Below are positions 8,019-16,254 of a stretch of 43,146 bases of DNA, in pieces; the first letter of the stretch is position 1; the number at the start of each line of letters is the position of its first letter. Made by a program: the position numbers and the translations under genes. Source of the stretch: an uncultured Eubacteriales bacterium (lineage in GTDB: Bacteria > Bacillota > Clostridia > Oscillospirales > Acutalibacteraceae); contig CAJTXF010000015.1 of the NCBI GenBank assembly GCA_910580045.1, forward strand, positions 1 through 43,146. Reading direction: 5' to 3'. Below the pieces are notes generated by a model that was given only the letters and a program-made list of their open reading frames with translations, was not told where the DNA came from and did no database searches.

Positions 8019-8709
8019 GGTCCTGTTCCCAGAGCTCTGCAATCTGTTCGGGGACTTGTTCAACGTAAAATACCTGCAGGCCTGCCTGCCCCAGGCCCAG
8101 CGCATTGACACCCCCCTGACCGGGGAACCCCTATTCCTCAAGGAGGCCCCGTCCCTTATCTATATGGGCCCCATGAGCGAGCGCTCTCAGGAAAAGGTTA
8201 TCGCCCAATTGCGGCCCTGCCAGGACAGGCTGGAGGAGCTGATTGCCAATGGCACTGCCTTCCTGCTGACGGGCAATGCCATGGAGGTGCTGGGGGACTG
8301 GATTGAGAACGAGGACGGCTCCCGCATCCAGGGCCTGGGCCTGCTGCCTGTCACCGCCAAGCGGGACATGATGCACAGGCATAACAGCGTCTTCCTGGGC
8401 CAGTGGCAGGGAGAGGAGGTTATTGGGTTCAAGTCCCAGTTCACCATGGCCCAGCCTGGGGGGGAAGCCCAGGGGCTGTTCCAGGTGAAAAAGGGCGTGG
8501 GGCTGAACAAGAGCTGTGGGTTTGAGGGCCTGCGGCGTGGGAACCTGTTTGCCACATATGTGCTGGGCCCAGTGCTGGTGCTGAACCCGGGGTTTGCGAA
8601 GAGTGTGCTGGAGGCCATGGGGGCAGGAGAGGCTGAGCTGGCGTATGGAGAAGCGGCCAGGGAGGCCTATAGGCAGAGAGTGAGGGATTTTCACGAGAAG
8701 CTGATGTAA
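8002..8709 (+). CDS. gatD: GatD-like subunit lacking the glutaminase Cys and His
   Basis: 235 residues, with the CobB/CobQ-like class I amidotransferase fold and the position directly after murT expected of GatD. In Staphylococcus aureus GatD the nucleophile is a Cys in a CGGYQ turn and the partner His lies in a YLHGP segment. Here the first site reads LLTGNAMEVLG (Thr90-Gly91-Asn92) and the second reads TYVLGPVL (Leu188). Both catalytic side chains are absent; this is clear in the DNA and the frame is intact. The fold, length and coupling are preserved, so the protein is probably functional but not as a standard glutaminase. It may use free ammonia or act as a structural subunit. Start: GTG 7999, ATG 8002 and ATG 8008 are all possible; AAGGAGG at 7983-7989 favours 7999 or 8002. 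Confidence 0.82.
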   Translation: MPMKIEVLFPELCNLFGDLFNVKYLQACLPQAQRIDTPLTGEPLFLKEAPSLIYMGPMSERSQEKVIAQLRPCQDRLEELIANGTAFLLTGNAMEVLGDWIENEDGSRIQGLGLLPVTAKRDMMHRHNSVFLGQWQGEEVIGFKSQFTMAQPGGEAQGLFQVKKGVGLNKSCGFEGLRRGNLFATYVLGPVLVLNPGFAKSVLEAMGAGEAELAYGEAAREAYRQRVRDFHEKLM

Positions 8710-8769
8710 GCAGAGCAGAGAAAGCGGCGGGCCTAACGGCTCGTGGCAGGGTGCTCTCCCAGCCCCCCC

Positions 8770-8955
8770 TAGGGCTTGTTTGAAAAATCGAAAACGCCGT
8801 CTTTTTACCCAGAAGTGGTCATCTTCTGCGTCGAAAATCCTCGGAATACGCAAGTATTCAGTAGTTAGCGCCGCTAACTACTGGGGTTCTTCTCCTTGAA
8901 GCCGACCACTTCTGGTCAAAAATCCGTCATTTCCTCTATTTTCAAACAAGCCCTA
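8770..8955. mobile_element. MITE-like element, copy A
   Basis: A 184-bp non-coding element bounded by inverted repeats AGGGCTTGTTTGAAAA and TTTTCAAACAAGCCCT. A TA dinucleotide stands at both outer edges, which fits TA target duplication. Inside are CCAGAAGTGGTC/GACCACTTCTGG arms enclosing two perfect hairpins: GAATAC-GCAA-GTATTC (8844-8859) and CAGTAGTTAGC-GCC-GCTAACTACTG (8859-8883). A second copy lies at 26502-26663 in the opposite orientation. No transposase is encoded, so it would move in trans, if at all. Confidence 0.82.
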
Positions 8956-9345
8956 AAGGCGGAATGAAAGTTTTCGTCCGCCTTTTCCAAAAGGTGGCAG
9001 GGGCTTTGCCTCCGCACTCCTAGAACCCCTCCAAAACTTTCCACTGCCCTCTGCCCAACGCTTGTGCTCCTCCCTCCCCCCAAAAGGAAAAAGGACCCGC
9101 TCTCGCAGGCCCTTCTTCCTATTTGGGGAGGAGTTGTATAGAATTGCGGCTCTGCCGCAAGCGTGTAATCTGTATAATTTATGTTTCTATTTTACACCAT
9201 TGTATACGGAAAAGTCAATGGCTTTGTAAAAATTTGTCGTTATATACAGAAAGAATCTCCATATTTATCTATTATATACTAGTCTGTTTTATGACCTATG
9301 ATTTTACGGCCGGAACCTCTCCCGGCCAGATGAGAAGGAGCCCCT
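8956..9345. other. Intergenic region: repeat remnant and AT-rich leader of rlmD
   Basis: 8956-9060 carries a degraded GC-rich repeat (GGCAGGGGCTTTGCC-type hairpin) related to those near 6500 and 29790. 9125-9300 is strikingly AT-rich for this genome and must hold the rlmD promoter. TATACT at 9275-9280 is the best -10 candidate, but no convincing -35 lies at the right distance. No gene is supported here. Confidence 0.5.
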
Positions 9346-10776
9346 ATGCACCCGAATTCTCTGCGCAAAAACCAAATTATTGATTTGACTTTTACCGGCA
9401 TGACTGCCGAAGGCTTTGCCGTGGGCCGCTGTCAGACCCAGGATGGCCCTGGGGAGGCTGTCTTTGTCCCCTTGGGCGCGGTGGGTGACACTGCCCGGGT
9501 GAAAATCGTCAAGGCTGCAAAAACCCATGCTTTTGGCAGGCTGGAGGAAATCATTTCCCCTGCCCCCTGCCGGGTAGAGCCAGACTGCCCAGTCTATGCC
9601 AAGTGCGGGGGCTGCTGTTTCCGGCATATCACCTATGAGGCTGAGCTGGCCCAAAAAGAGCAGCGCCTGCGGGACGCGCTCATCCGGGTGGGGGGCTTTG
9701 CCGGCTCCCAGCCCGGGGGGGCTTCCTTCCCCCTGCAGCCTATTTTGGCCGCGCCCAGCCGTTCTGGCTATCGGAACAAGGCTCTGCTGCCCATTGGCCC
9801 TGGCCCTGCTCCCGGTGAGGTGGAGCTGGGCTTCTACGCGGGCCGCTCTCACCGCATTGTGCCCTGCGGGGCCTGCCTGCTCCACCCCGGGCCCTTCCGC
9901 ATGGCAGTGGAGGCCTTCCGCCGCTGGCAGAAGACGGCCAAAGAGAGCGTATACAACGAGCAGAGCCACACCGGCAAGCTGCGGCGGCTATACCTGCGCA
10001 TGGCTGAGGCCACTGGCCAGGTGCTGGTGAGCCTGGTGGTGAACGGTACCTCCCTAAAGGGGGAAGCAGAGCTGGTGGAGGAGATGCGCCGGAGCGTGCC
10101 TGGCCTGGTGGGGGTGGCGCTGAACCAGAACACCCGGCGGACCAACGTGGCCCTGGGCCCCACAAACCGGGTGCTGTGGGGGCAGGGTTATGTGGTGGAC
10201 AGGCTGCAGGTGGGCGCAGGCCCGTCCCTGGAATTCCAGGTGTCGCCCCTGTCCTTTTACCAGGTGAACCGGCAGCAGGCGGAACGGCTTTACACCCTGG
10301 CGGCGGAGCTTGCGGGGCTGAGCGGGGGAGAGCTGCTGCTGGATTTGTACTGCGGCACAGGCACCATTGGGCTGAGCATGGCCCACCTGGCAGGCAGTCT
10401 GGTGGGGGTGGAGGTGGTTCCCCAGGCAGTGGAGAACGCCTGGGAGAACGCCCGGCGCAACGGAATCTCCAACGCACGGTTCCTGTGCGCGGATGCGGCT
10501 CAGGCGGCAAAACAGCTGGCAGAGCAGGGCCAGCGACCGGATATAATCATCTTGGACCCGCCCCGGAAGGGGTGTGACGCGGAGCTTGTGGAGGCAGTGG
10601 TCCAGATGGCTCCTCAGCGGGTAATCTATATCTCCTGCGACCCAGCCACCCTGGCCCGGGATTTGGCCCGGTTCGCCCAGCTGGGTTACGGGCCCCAGCT
10701 GGCCGCGCCGGTGGATATGTTTCCGGGTACGGGGCATGTGGAGACTATTGTGTTGCTACAAAGAGAAAACTCGTAG
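9346..10776 (+). CDS. rlmD: 23S rRNA (uracil-5-)-methyltransferase, RlmD/TrmA family
   Basis: 476 residues. An N-terminal TRAM RNA-binding domain (about 1-65) is followed by an iron-sulfur cluster site: Cys81, Cys87 and Cys90 in CPVYAKCGGC, with the likely fourth Cys in the VPCGAC segment. The SAM-binding Rossmann domain has LLLDLYCGTGTIGLS, then DPPRKG and the catalytic-Cys motif YISCDPATLARDL. The enzyme makes m5U in 23S rRNA; whether the site is U747, U1939 or both cannot be read from sequence. An AAGGAG site precedes the ATG by 5 nt. The stop abuts the mobile-element scar that follows, so the last few residues could have been altered by that event. Confidence 0.93.
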   Translation: MHPNSLRKNQIIDLTFTGMTAEGFAVGRCQTQDGPGEAVFVPLGAVGDTARVKIVKAAKTHAFGRLEEIISPAPCRVEPDCPVYAKCGGCCFRHITYEAELAQKEQRLRDALIRVGGFAGSQPGGASFPLQPILAAPSRSGYRNKALLPIGPGPAPGEVELGFYAGRSHRIVPCGACLLHPGPFRMAVEAFRRWQKTAKESVYNEQSHTGKLRRLYLRMAEATGQVLVSLVVNGTSLKGEAELVEEMRRSVPGLVGVALNQNTRRTNVALGPTNRVLWGQGYVVDRLQVGAGPSLEFQVSPLSFYQVNRQQAERLYTLAAELAGLSGGELLLDLYCGTGTIGLSMAHLAGSLVGVEVVPQAVENAWENARRNGISNARFLCADAAQAAKQLAEQGQRPDIIILDPPRKGCDAELVEAVVQMAPQRVIYISCDPATLARDLARFAQLGYGPQLAAPVDMFPGTGHVETIVLLQRENS

Positions 10777-11310
10777 AAATTCTGCGTATCCAACACTTTG
10801 CCCGCCATGTGGTGTTCGACGCCGAGGGCGACAAACTCCGCAATAAGCGCATTGAGGACTATATCACGGTTTCGGTCGTCATTGATATGCCAGACAGTTA
10901 AAATTAACCAATATCCGGCACTACATTGACGATGACGAAAGCGGCAGGTTTTTTGACCGTTCTGCCTACTCCCGCATGATAGAGGACGTGGAAAACGGCA
11001 AAGTCAGCGTGTGCATTGTGAAAGATATGACCCATTGAGGGGCGCGACTATCTCCAAGTGGGAAACGCTATGGAGATTTTCCGCAGAAACAACATGCGCT
11101 TTATCGCGATAAACAACGGGATAGGCAGCGAATAGCCTGACACATTGGAGTTTGTGCCGTTCATCAATATCATGTCAGAGTGGTACGCAAAGGACATCAG
11201 CAAGAAAGTGAAAACAGGCATTAAGACCAAAGGCATGAGTGGCAAGCCAATCGCAACCGAAGCCCCCTATGGTTATGTGAAAGAGACCCTGACAACAAGG
11301 ACTTTTAGTT
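10777..11310 (+). pseudogene. Remnant of a large serine recombinase from a conjugative element
   Basis: From about 10907 the translation reads like the TnpX/Tn4451-type resolvase family: IDDDESGRFFDRSAYSRM, then IVKDMT, GRDYLQVGNAMEIF, FIAINNG, INIMSEWYAKDISKK, TKGMSGKP and APYGYVK. The frame is broken after IVKDMTH (in-frame TGA then shift, about 11036) and by a TAG after NNGIGSE. The N-terminal part with the catalytic Ser is missing. Bases 10777-10901 encode the end of another frame (LRIQHFARHVVFDAEG) that I do not recognise. This is a dead scar of an integrative element. Confidence 0.85.
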
Positions 11311-11407
11311 GATGAATGGGAAGAATTGCAATTATCTGATATGGAAGAAGCGGAAGAATGAATATTATTTTGTATAAAGTTGAGCAGCCTTTTTTCGATA
11401 GTTTGCA

Positions 11408-11728
11408 TCAAGTGGGTAACTTACGGCAATATGTATCAATCTCATTCATTAATAACAGTTCGTGCAGAACGGATTCTATAATCTCTTCGGACATTTCAGC
11501 CACCAAAATCATATCCGTTGCACAAAAATATATGCCATTTAAGCATTCGCCGGATAATTGATTTTTCTTTCGTAGTGTTTCGATGTTTTGGTAAGTGAAA
11601 AATGTAGCTATCCACTTGCTGCCGTCGTTTAATTCAAAAATAACATCTGAATTACAGTCAAAAGGGTCAGCTGAATTTTGTGTTTCTGAAAATTCGCACC
11701 ATATTTTTTCTATGGAAGTCTTTTTCAT
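11408..11728 (-). CDS. Hypothetical protein (106 aa), AT-rich
   Basis: 106 residues, acidic and soluble, with no signal peptide or membrane helix. AAGGGG lies 8 nt before the ATG. Base composition is far more AT-rich than the chromosome, and the gene lies inside the mobile-element scar, so it is probably acquired cargo. Its size and acidity resemble orphan immunity proteins, but that is only an impression. The family is not recognised. Confidence 0.55.
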   Translation of the reverse strand: MKKTSIEKIWCEFSETQNSADPFDCNSDVIFELNDGSKWIATFFTYQNIETLRKKNQLSGECLNGIYFCATDMILVAEMSEEIIESVLHELLLMNEIDTYCRKLPT

Positions 11729-12075
11729 TGTAGATACCCCTTGCTGCTTTTTGTATTCAGTCTACCACAACGACCGTCAGTTTTCCACCATCATCAATCA
11801 AAGAATTTCAAAATATCAACTTCGCTCCTGCCAAAAACGGCGGGAGTATTTTTTTATTGCAACCGCCGCCAAAACCGCCCATCCAGCGCAGGAGGGAACG
11901 CGGCGCAAGGGTAACGGCTTTTGCCCCTGAAAACCAAGGCGCACTTATATACCATATGAATGTGGTATGTGCGGTTTTGCAGACGGCGTTTTGTGCCTGC
12001 CGGCACAAAAGAGAACGGCGGGGGATTGCTCCCCCGCGCTCTTTGCTATGCAGCATGCTTATAATCTTGCTAATG
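11729..12075. other. Intergenic region within the mobile scar
   Basis: No convincing gene is seen; a short plus-strand frame (11857-12114) lacks a good ribosome-binding site. GCGGGGGA-TTGC-TCCCCCGC (12018-12037) forms a perfect 8-bp stem and may be a terminator. The composition differs from its surroundings, consistent with a leftover of an integrative element. Confidence 0.45.
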
Positions 12076-12408
12076 CTAAAACTGGATTGGCGCTGGTGTG
12101 CCCGCTTCAGGTAATAAAAATATAAATATCGTAATAAGCACCTGAAGTATAGCGAAAAACATAAACAAATACCTTATTTCATGCTTAAACTTTGAAAAAG
12201 GCAGTAAAATCCAAACAGATAGCAAAAAGCAAATGATAGAAATGACAGCGCAAATTCCAAAAGCAATATAAACATCTGCCTGACTGATTTTCTCTAACAA
12301 TCCAGTGAAATACAATATTATGTGAATAGCCTGTAATACTCCTATTGCTATAGATATTCTTTTATTGTTTTCAGCTACAGGAACATTACGGCGCGACCAA
12401 ATCAGCAA
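12076..12408 (-). CDS. Small membrane protein, start uncertain
   Basis: Up to 110 residues with three to four hydrophobic helices (IAIGVLQAIHIILYFTG, VYIAFGICAVISIICFLL, FMFFAILQVLITIFIFLL). The family is not recognised. The first dozen codons overlap the IS3 transposase fragment on the other strand, so the native 5' end was probably removed by the insertion and the protein is truncated or fused at its N-terminus. It is AT-rich like its neighbours. Confidence 0.45.
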   Translation of the reverse strand: MLIWSRRNVPVAENNKRISIAIGVLQAIHIILYFTGLLEKISQADVYIAFGICAVISIICFLLSVWILLPFSKFKHEIRYLFMFFAILQVLITIFIFLLPEAGTPAPIQF

Positions 12409-12631
12409 GTCAGGATGTCCTTACGATAATGCGGTAGCAGGAAACATTTTTTGCAACATTCAAAAAGGAAGAGCCTACCGTCGTGATTACTCATCGGAAA
12501 CAGACTTCCGAAAAAGCATAAAGACATATATAAATTTTTACAACGTTGCCCGTCCACATCAGACGCTAGCATATAAGACTCCGTCACGTTTTGAAGAACT
12601 ATATAGAAAAGAAAAAGCACAGGATTTATGA
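12390..12631 (+). pseudogene. 3' fragment of an IS3-family transposase
   Basis: The frame encodes the end of an rve/DDE transposase: KSGCPYDNAVAGNIF, YRRDYSSETDFRKS, YINFYNVARPHQTL, then the stop. IS3 relatives normally have a catalytic Glu in NAVAESFF or NAPMESFF; here it is Gly, so even this part is dead. The first two catalytic Asp residues and OrfA are missing. Confidence 0.85.
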
Positions 12632-12747
12632 GAATTCCTGTGTCTAAAACATGAAGCTGTGTGAAAATTTTTAATCCATTTTCGTGCATATTGCGCGGTT
12701 TCTGTTATCTTGATTTCTAAAAAACCCAGTAATTTCAATGGATTGCA

Positions 12748-12795
12748 AAACAAAATAGAGCCGTTTCTCGATAGAAAGGTTCGAAAAACAGCTCT
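12748..12795 (-). terminator. Terminator of tRNA-Leu
   Basis: On the minus strand, AGAGCTGTTTTTCGA pairs with TCGAGAAACGGCTCT (12795-12781 with 12771-12757) and is followed by ATTTTGTTTT. Confidence 0.75.
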
Positions 12796-12803
12796 AGTTC
12801 ACT

Positions 12804-12890
12804 TGGTGCCGGTGGCCGGACTCGAACCGGCACGGTATCGCTACCAATGGATTTTGAGTCCATCACGTCTGCCAATTCCATCACACCGGC
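12804..12890 (-). tRNA. tRNA-Leu (anticodon CAA)
   Basis: The 87-nt minus-strand sequence starts GCCGGUG and ends CACCGGC plus encoded ACCA, giving a full 7-bp acceptor stem. The anticodon loop CTCAAAA, closed by TGGA/TCCA, gives CAA (reads UUG). The long variable arm and the GGTTCGAGTCC T-arm fit tRNA-Leu. A terminator follows. tRNA genes are common integration sites, and a mobile-element scar lies beside this one. Confidence 0.95.
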
Positions 12891-13099
12891 ATAAAATTTG
12901 TGCTGCCTTTTGGGCGCATAGCTATTATACTCCCTTTTGCCGGAAAAATCAAGTGTTTTTTTGCGCAGCCTGTGATGGCGGCCCCAAGTCTCTGACGTAT
13001 GGCCTCCGCTGGGTGAGCCAGCTGCGGGCCTGCCCCGCACCGGCAGGCCCGGCTCCTAAAAATTCTGCCCTATCTTTTCTCAACCCTGGTACAGGAGAA

Positions 13100-13124
13100 A
13101 TCCCTCCGGCCAAGCCGGAGGGAT
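13100..13124 (-). terminator. Hairpin after the first binding-protein gene
   Basis: ATCCCTCCGGC and GCCGGAGGGAT form a perfect 11-bp stem with a CAA loop, just downstream of the stop at 13138. The T tract beyond it is weak (TTTCTCC), so termination may be partial. Confidence 0.55.
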
Positions 13125-13137
13125 GAATCTCAATCTC

Positions 13138-14715
13138 TTATTTTGCTTTGTACCACTGGTTATAGGCCTCCACAATCTCGTCCGCGCCTTTGGCTTTCAT
13201 TTCCTCCACAAAAGCGTCAAACTCATCCAGGCTGCGGGCCCCGGCAATGAACTTGGTGGCCTCCTGCAGGGCGTACTCCTGGACCACCTTCACCTTGTCA
13301 GAGATGCCGTCAAAGGAGGGGGCAAAGGCAATGGGGTTCACTTCCAGGTAGTCCCCGGCCTCGTCAAAGACCTGCTGGAAGAACATGCCTGCCTCAGGGG
13401 TCTTCTTGGTGCGCAGCTTCCACAGGTCGAAGTAGGTCTCGCCGTTCTGCACTGGGAACAGGGCATACATATTGCCCCGGTTCTGGTCAAAGTCCGGGAG
13501 GATGGGGATTCGCTCGCTGTTCTCAATTTTGTAGTCCACATTCTCCTGGCCGTGGATGATGCTCTCAAACACGTCGTCAGACAGGTACACGTTCATAAAG
13601 TTCAGCACATGGTCCGCGGTCTCGCTGCCCTTGGGAATCATCCCAATGCCGAACAGGCCCTCCAGGCTGGCTGCCCGCTGCTTGCCTGTGCTGTCCTGGA
13701 AGGGCGGGATAATCTGGTAGTAGGTGCCGTCCTGGCCATTCTGGCGCTTGGAGATAAGCAAATCCCGGGCCTGGTCCGTGCCGCCGGTGTAGAAGCCCAC
13801 CCGGCCGCTGGCGCATTTTTCCAGATGCTTGGTGCCAGTGTTCACGGGCATGTCCGCGTCCAGCAGGCCCTCGCTGTACAGCTTATTCATAAAGGCGAGA
13901 TACTCCTTATACTCAGGCAGCATCCGGGCATCCACAATTTTGCCGTCCCGCTCCTCATAGTTAAAGAGAATGCCGAACCCTGCGGAGATGGCTCCGTCCA
14001 CTGTCTGGGGCAGGGCAGTATAGGGAATATTGTTCTCTCCCAGGCTGTCCGGGTCCTGCTCCTTAAAGGCTTTCAACACATCGTAGAGCTCATCCGGCGT
14101 GGTGGGCACGTCCTTTTTCACCTTGTCCAGCCAGTCCATGCGGATGGCGTTGGTGGAGGAGGCATAGGGCAGGCCAGTGCTTGGGATACCGTAGACAGAG
14201 CCGTTCTGGGTGAGGGCTTCAAAGCCCCGGGCGTCGATTTGAGAGAGCTTGTCATAGTTGGGGATTTTCCCGGTCAAATCCTCCAGAAGGCCCCGGCTGG
14301 CATAGGTGGCGAACAGGGAGCGCTCCACGTCCCCGCTGCCAATGCGGATGTAGTCATAATCAATATTGCCAGAGCTGAAAATCAGGTTCAGCCGGTCATT
14401 GGAGTTCTGCTCAGGCAGGGTGTCGAACTCAATTTCATAGCCAGTGTGCTTGGAGAGCTCCTTGCCCGCGTTGTCGGTTTTCACGTCAAAGGGGGCATAG
14501 GGGATAAGGATGTTGAGTTTCGGCCGGTCGCCGGTATCAGCCGTGTCAGCAGGCTGGGACTCGCTCTCCGCGTTGGAGGACGAAGCCTCTGAGCTGGAGG
14601 AATCGCTCTTAGGCTGAGATTGGGGCTGGGAGCTGGAAGGTGCAGATGGCTGGCCGCAGGCAGGAAGCATAGCGCAGGCCAGGATGGCGGCCAAGAGCTT
14701 AAAGCGTTTTTTCAT
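13138..14715 (-). CDS. ABC importer sugar-binding lipoprotein (LplA-like)
   Basis: 525 residues. The signal peptide MKKRFKLLAAILACAMLPAC ends in a lipobox with the lipidated Cys20. A long Ser/Gln/Glu linker follows, then a family 1 solute-binding fold. The protein is anchored outside the membrane and delivers an oligosaccharide or glycoside to the two permeases encoded upstream. The start at 14715 is chosen because GGAGG lies 8 nt before it and the signal peptide begins there. It is third in the operon order but separated from the permeases by about 625 bp carrying a structured repeat, so its expression may be uncoupled from theirs. Substrate unknown. Confidence 0.93.
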   Translation of the reverse strand: MKKRFKLLAAILACAMLPACGQPSAPSSSQPQSQPKSDSSSSEASSSNAESESQPADTADTGDRPKLNILIPYAPFDVKTDNAGKELSKHTGYEIEFDTLPEQNSNDRLNLIFSSGNIDYDYIRIGSGDVERSLFATYASRGLLEDLTGKIPNYDKLSQIDARGFEALTQNGSVYGIPSTGLPYASSTNAIRMDWLDKVKKDVPTTPDELYDVLKAFKEQDPDSLGENNIPYTALPQTVDGAISAGFGILFNYEERDGKIVDARMLPEYKEYLAFMNKLYSEGLLDADMPVNTGTKHLEKCASGRVGFYTGGTDQARDLLISKRQNGQDGTYYQIIPPFQDSTGKQRAASLEGLFGIGMIPKGSETADHVLNFMNVYLSDDVFESIIHGQENVDYKIENSERIPILPDFDQNRGNMYALFPVQNGETYFDLWKLRTKKTPEAGMFFQQVFDEAGDYLEVNPIAFAPSFDGISDKVKVVQEYALQEATKFIAGARSLDEFDAFVEEMKAKGADEIVEAYNQWYKAK

Positions 14716-14784
14716 AGGTAGGACCTCCATTCAGATAAAAATGTGGTGCAAAAATCAGAAGCACGCAGATAGTGTCCAGACGAA

Positions 14785-15340
14785 CCTGACGGCTCGAGGC
14801 AGTGCCTTTCGCCAAGCAGACGGCCAAAGCCGGCGACCGGGGTCCAGGGGGGCTGCCCCCTGGCGGGTTCTTAGGGCGGAGCCCTAAGCCGCCGGAGGCG
14901 GCCTTGACCTTGCCCTTAGGGGCGGCGCGCCCAGCGACCGAAGAGAGGCAGTTCTTCCAGCCTCCCACTCAAGTCCGACAGAGGCAGCATTTCGCGCCGC
15001 CAAACCACCCACACAGCACGATTCCGCACAGTTTGGGAACCGCCAGGTTTCCAAACTGGCGGAGAGATGCGGACTGGCCTTCCGAGAGGTGGCGGCCCTG
15101 GACTTCCCAGTAAGATGCCGTTGTCTCAGGAGGCGGGAGCGGATGGGTTGAGCTTTGCCTCGCCCCATTCGCTGGGCGCGCCGCCCTGAGGTCAGGGGCA
15201 AGGCCGCGGGACTCTGTCCCACACCCTGCCAGGGGCCAAGAGTTGGCCAAAGCCAACTCTACGCCCCTGAATTGCGCTGTCCGCCCGGTCGTTTGTGCTG
15301 GGCGAAGGGCTCTGCCCCGAGCCGTTAGGCTGATTGCCTC
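14785..15340. repeat. Intergenic structured repeat block, copy 2
   Basis: Homologous to the block at 5884-6560. It repeats the same hairpin series: CCAGGGGG/CCCCCTGG (14844-14863), CTTAGGGC-GGA-GCCCTAAG (14870-14888) and CCGCC-GGA-GGCGG (14889-14901). It also has a 13-bp-stem hairpin at 15029-15058. Part of the tail (15180-15330) is again rich in short inverted repeats around GCCAGGGGC. No gene is supported. It lies between permease and binding-protein genes of one transporter operon. Confidence 0.8.
15029..15058. repeat. 13-bp-stem hairpin, third variant
   Basis: CAGTTTGGGAACC, loop GCCA, GGTTTCCAAACTG, with one G-T wobble. Compared with 6121-6149, pair 12 changed from T-A to C-G on both arms. 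Confidence 0.8.
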
Positions 15341-16240
15341 TCACTCCTTCACTGAGCCTATCATCACCCCCTTGACAAAGTACTTCTGTACAAACGGGTA
15401 CAGCGCCAGGATCGGCAGCGTTGCCACTATGATTGTCGCTGATTTTATCCCCTCCGGCGCGTCCTGGAAGGCAAACGTGGATTCTGTCCCTGACAGCGGG
15501 TCTGACGCATAGTTCACCACGTCCAGCAGGTAGAGCTGTATGGGTTTGAGCCCGTTCTTCGTGATGTACAGAATGGCACTCCAATACTCGTTCCAATACC
15601 CTACTGCCAAAAACAGCGATACCGCTGCCACTGAGGGGGCTATCATGGGGAACATAATGGACAGGAAGATACGCGGGTTCGAGGCCCCGTCCACCTTTGC
15701 CGATTCCTCTAAGGCTGGGGGCGTGCCCTCAAAGGCGGTTTTGATAATGAGCATATTGTAAACATTGATAACATTGGGCAGAAACAGGGACCAAAGGGTA
15801 TCCAGCATGTGCAGAGAGCGCACCAGGATGTAATTGGGTATCATCCCCCCAGAGAACATCATGGTGAACACAAAGCAGGCGGTGAGGAACGAGCGGCCTT
15901 TCAGCCTCTCCCGGGAGAGCACATACCCTGCCAGGGAGGAGAAGAACAGGGACAGCCCTGTTCCCAGCACTGTTACCCGGACGGATACCCAGAAGGAGGT
16001 GAAAAACTGCGGGTTGGTCAGCACCCGCATAAAGGTGCCTGTCTGGAACTCCACTGGCCACAGGACCACCGCCCCGGTTACATTCGGGGTATAGCCGCTG
16101 AAGGCCTTGGCGATAATGTTCACAAAGGGGTACAGGGTGCTCAGGGAGAACAGGCCCAGAATCAGGTATACAGCCACAGCCAGGGCCCGCTCCCCTGGGG
16201 AACGGCGGATGGCGCGTTTCTTGGTGATTGCTGGTTTCAT
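15341..16240 (-). CDS. ABC sugar permease, LplC/YtcP type
   Basis: 299 residues with six predicted membrane helices and the binding-protein-dependent transport signature (EESAKVDGASNPRIF, the EAA loop that contacts the ATPase). It ends in KYFVKGVMIGSVKE, typical of this permease class. The start at 16240 follows GGGAGGT by 7 nt. It lies 14 bp after the partner permease stop. It forms the channel with the LplB-type subunit. No ATP-hydrolysing subunit is encoded nearby; in this class a shared MsmK-like ATPase elsewhere usually supplies energy. Confidence 0.93.
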   Translation of the reverse strand: MKPAITKKRAIRRSPGERALAVAVYLILGLFSLSTLYPFVNIIAKAFSGYTPNVTGAVVLWPVEFQTGTFMRVLTNPQFFTSFWVSVRVTVLGTGLSLFFSSLAGYVLSRERLKGRSFLTACFVFTMMFSGGMIPNYILVRSLHMLDTLWSLFLPNVINVYNMLIIKTAFEGTPPALEESAKVDGASNPRIFLSIMFPMIAPSVAAVSLFLAVGYWNEYWSAILYITKNGLKPIQLYLLDVVNYASDPLSGTESTFAFQDAPEGIKSATIIVATLPILALYPFVQKYFVKGVMIGSVKE

Positions 16241-16254
16241 CAGTGTTACCTCCC

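Noticed and set aside
6756..8141. Long open frame on the minus strand opposite murT
   Set aside because: Shadow of murT/gatD; no ribosome-binding site and low-complexity translation.
9224..9280. Promoter for rlmD built from TTGTAA and TATACT
   Set aside because: The spacing is far from 17 bp; only the general AT-rich region can be supported.
11857..12114. 85-codon plus-strand frame in the mobile scar
   Set aside because: No good ribosome-binding site and an Arg/Pro-rich translation typical of non-coding frames, so I treat the region as intergenic.
13123..14592. Long open frame (489 codons) on the plus strand
   Set aside because: It lies antisense to the binding-lipoprotein gene, which has a lipobox and ribosome-binding site. 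Long antisense frames are expected in GC-rich genes.
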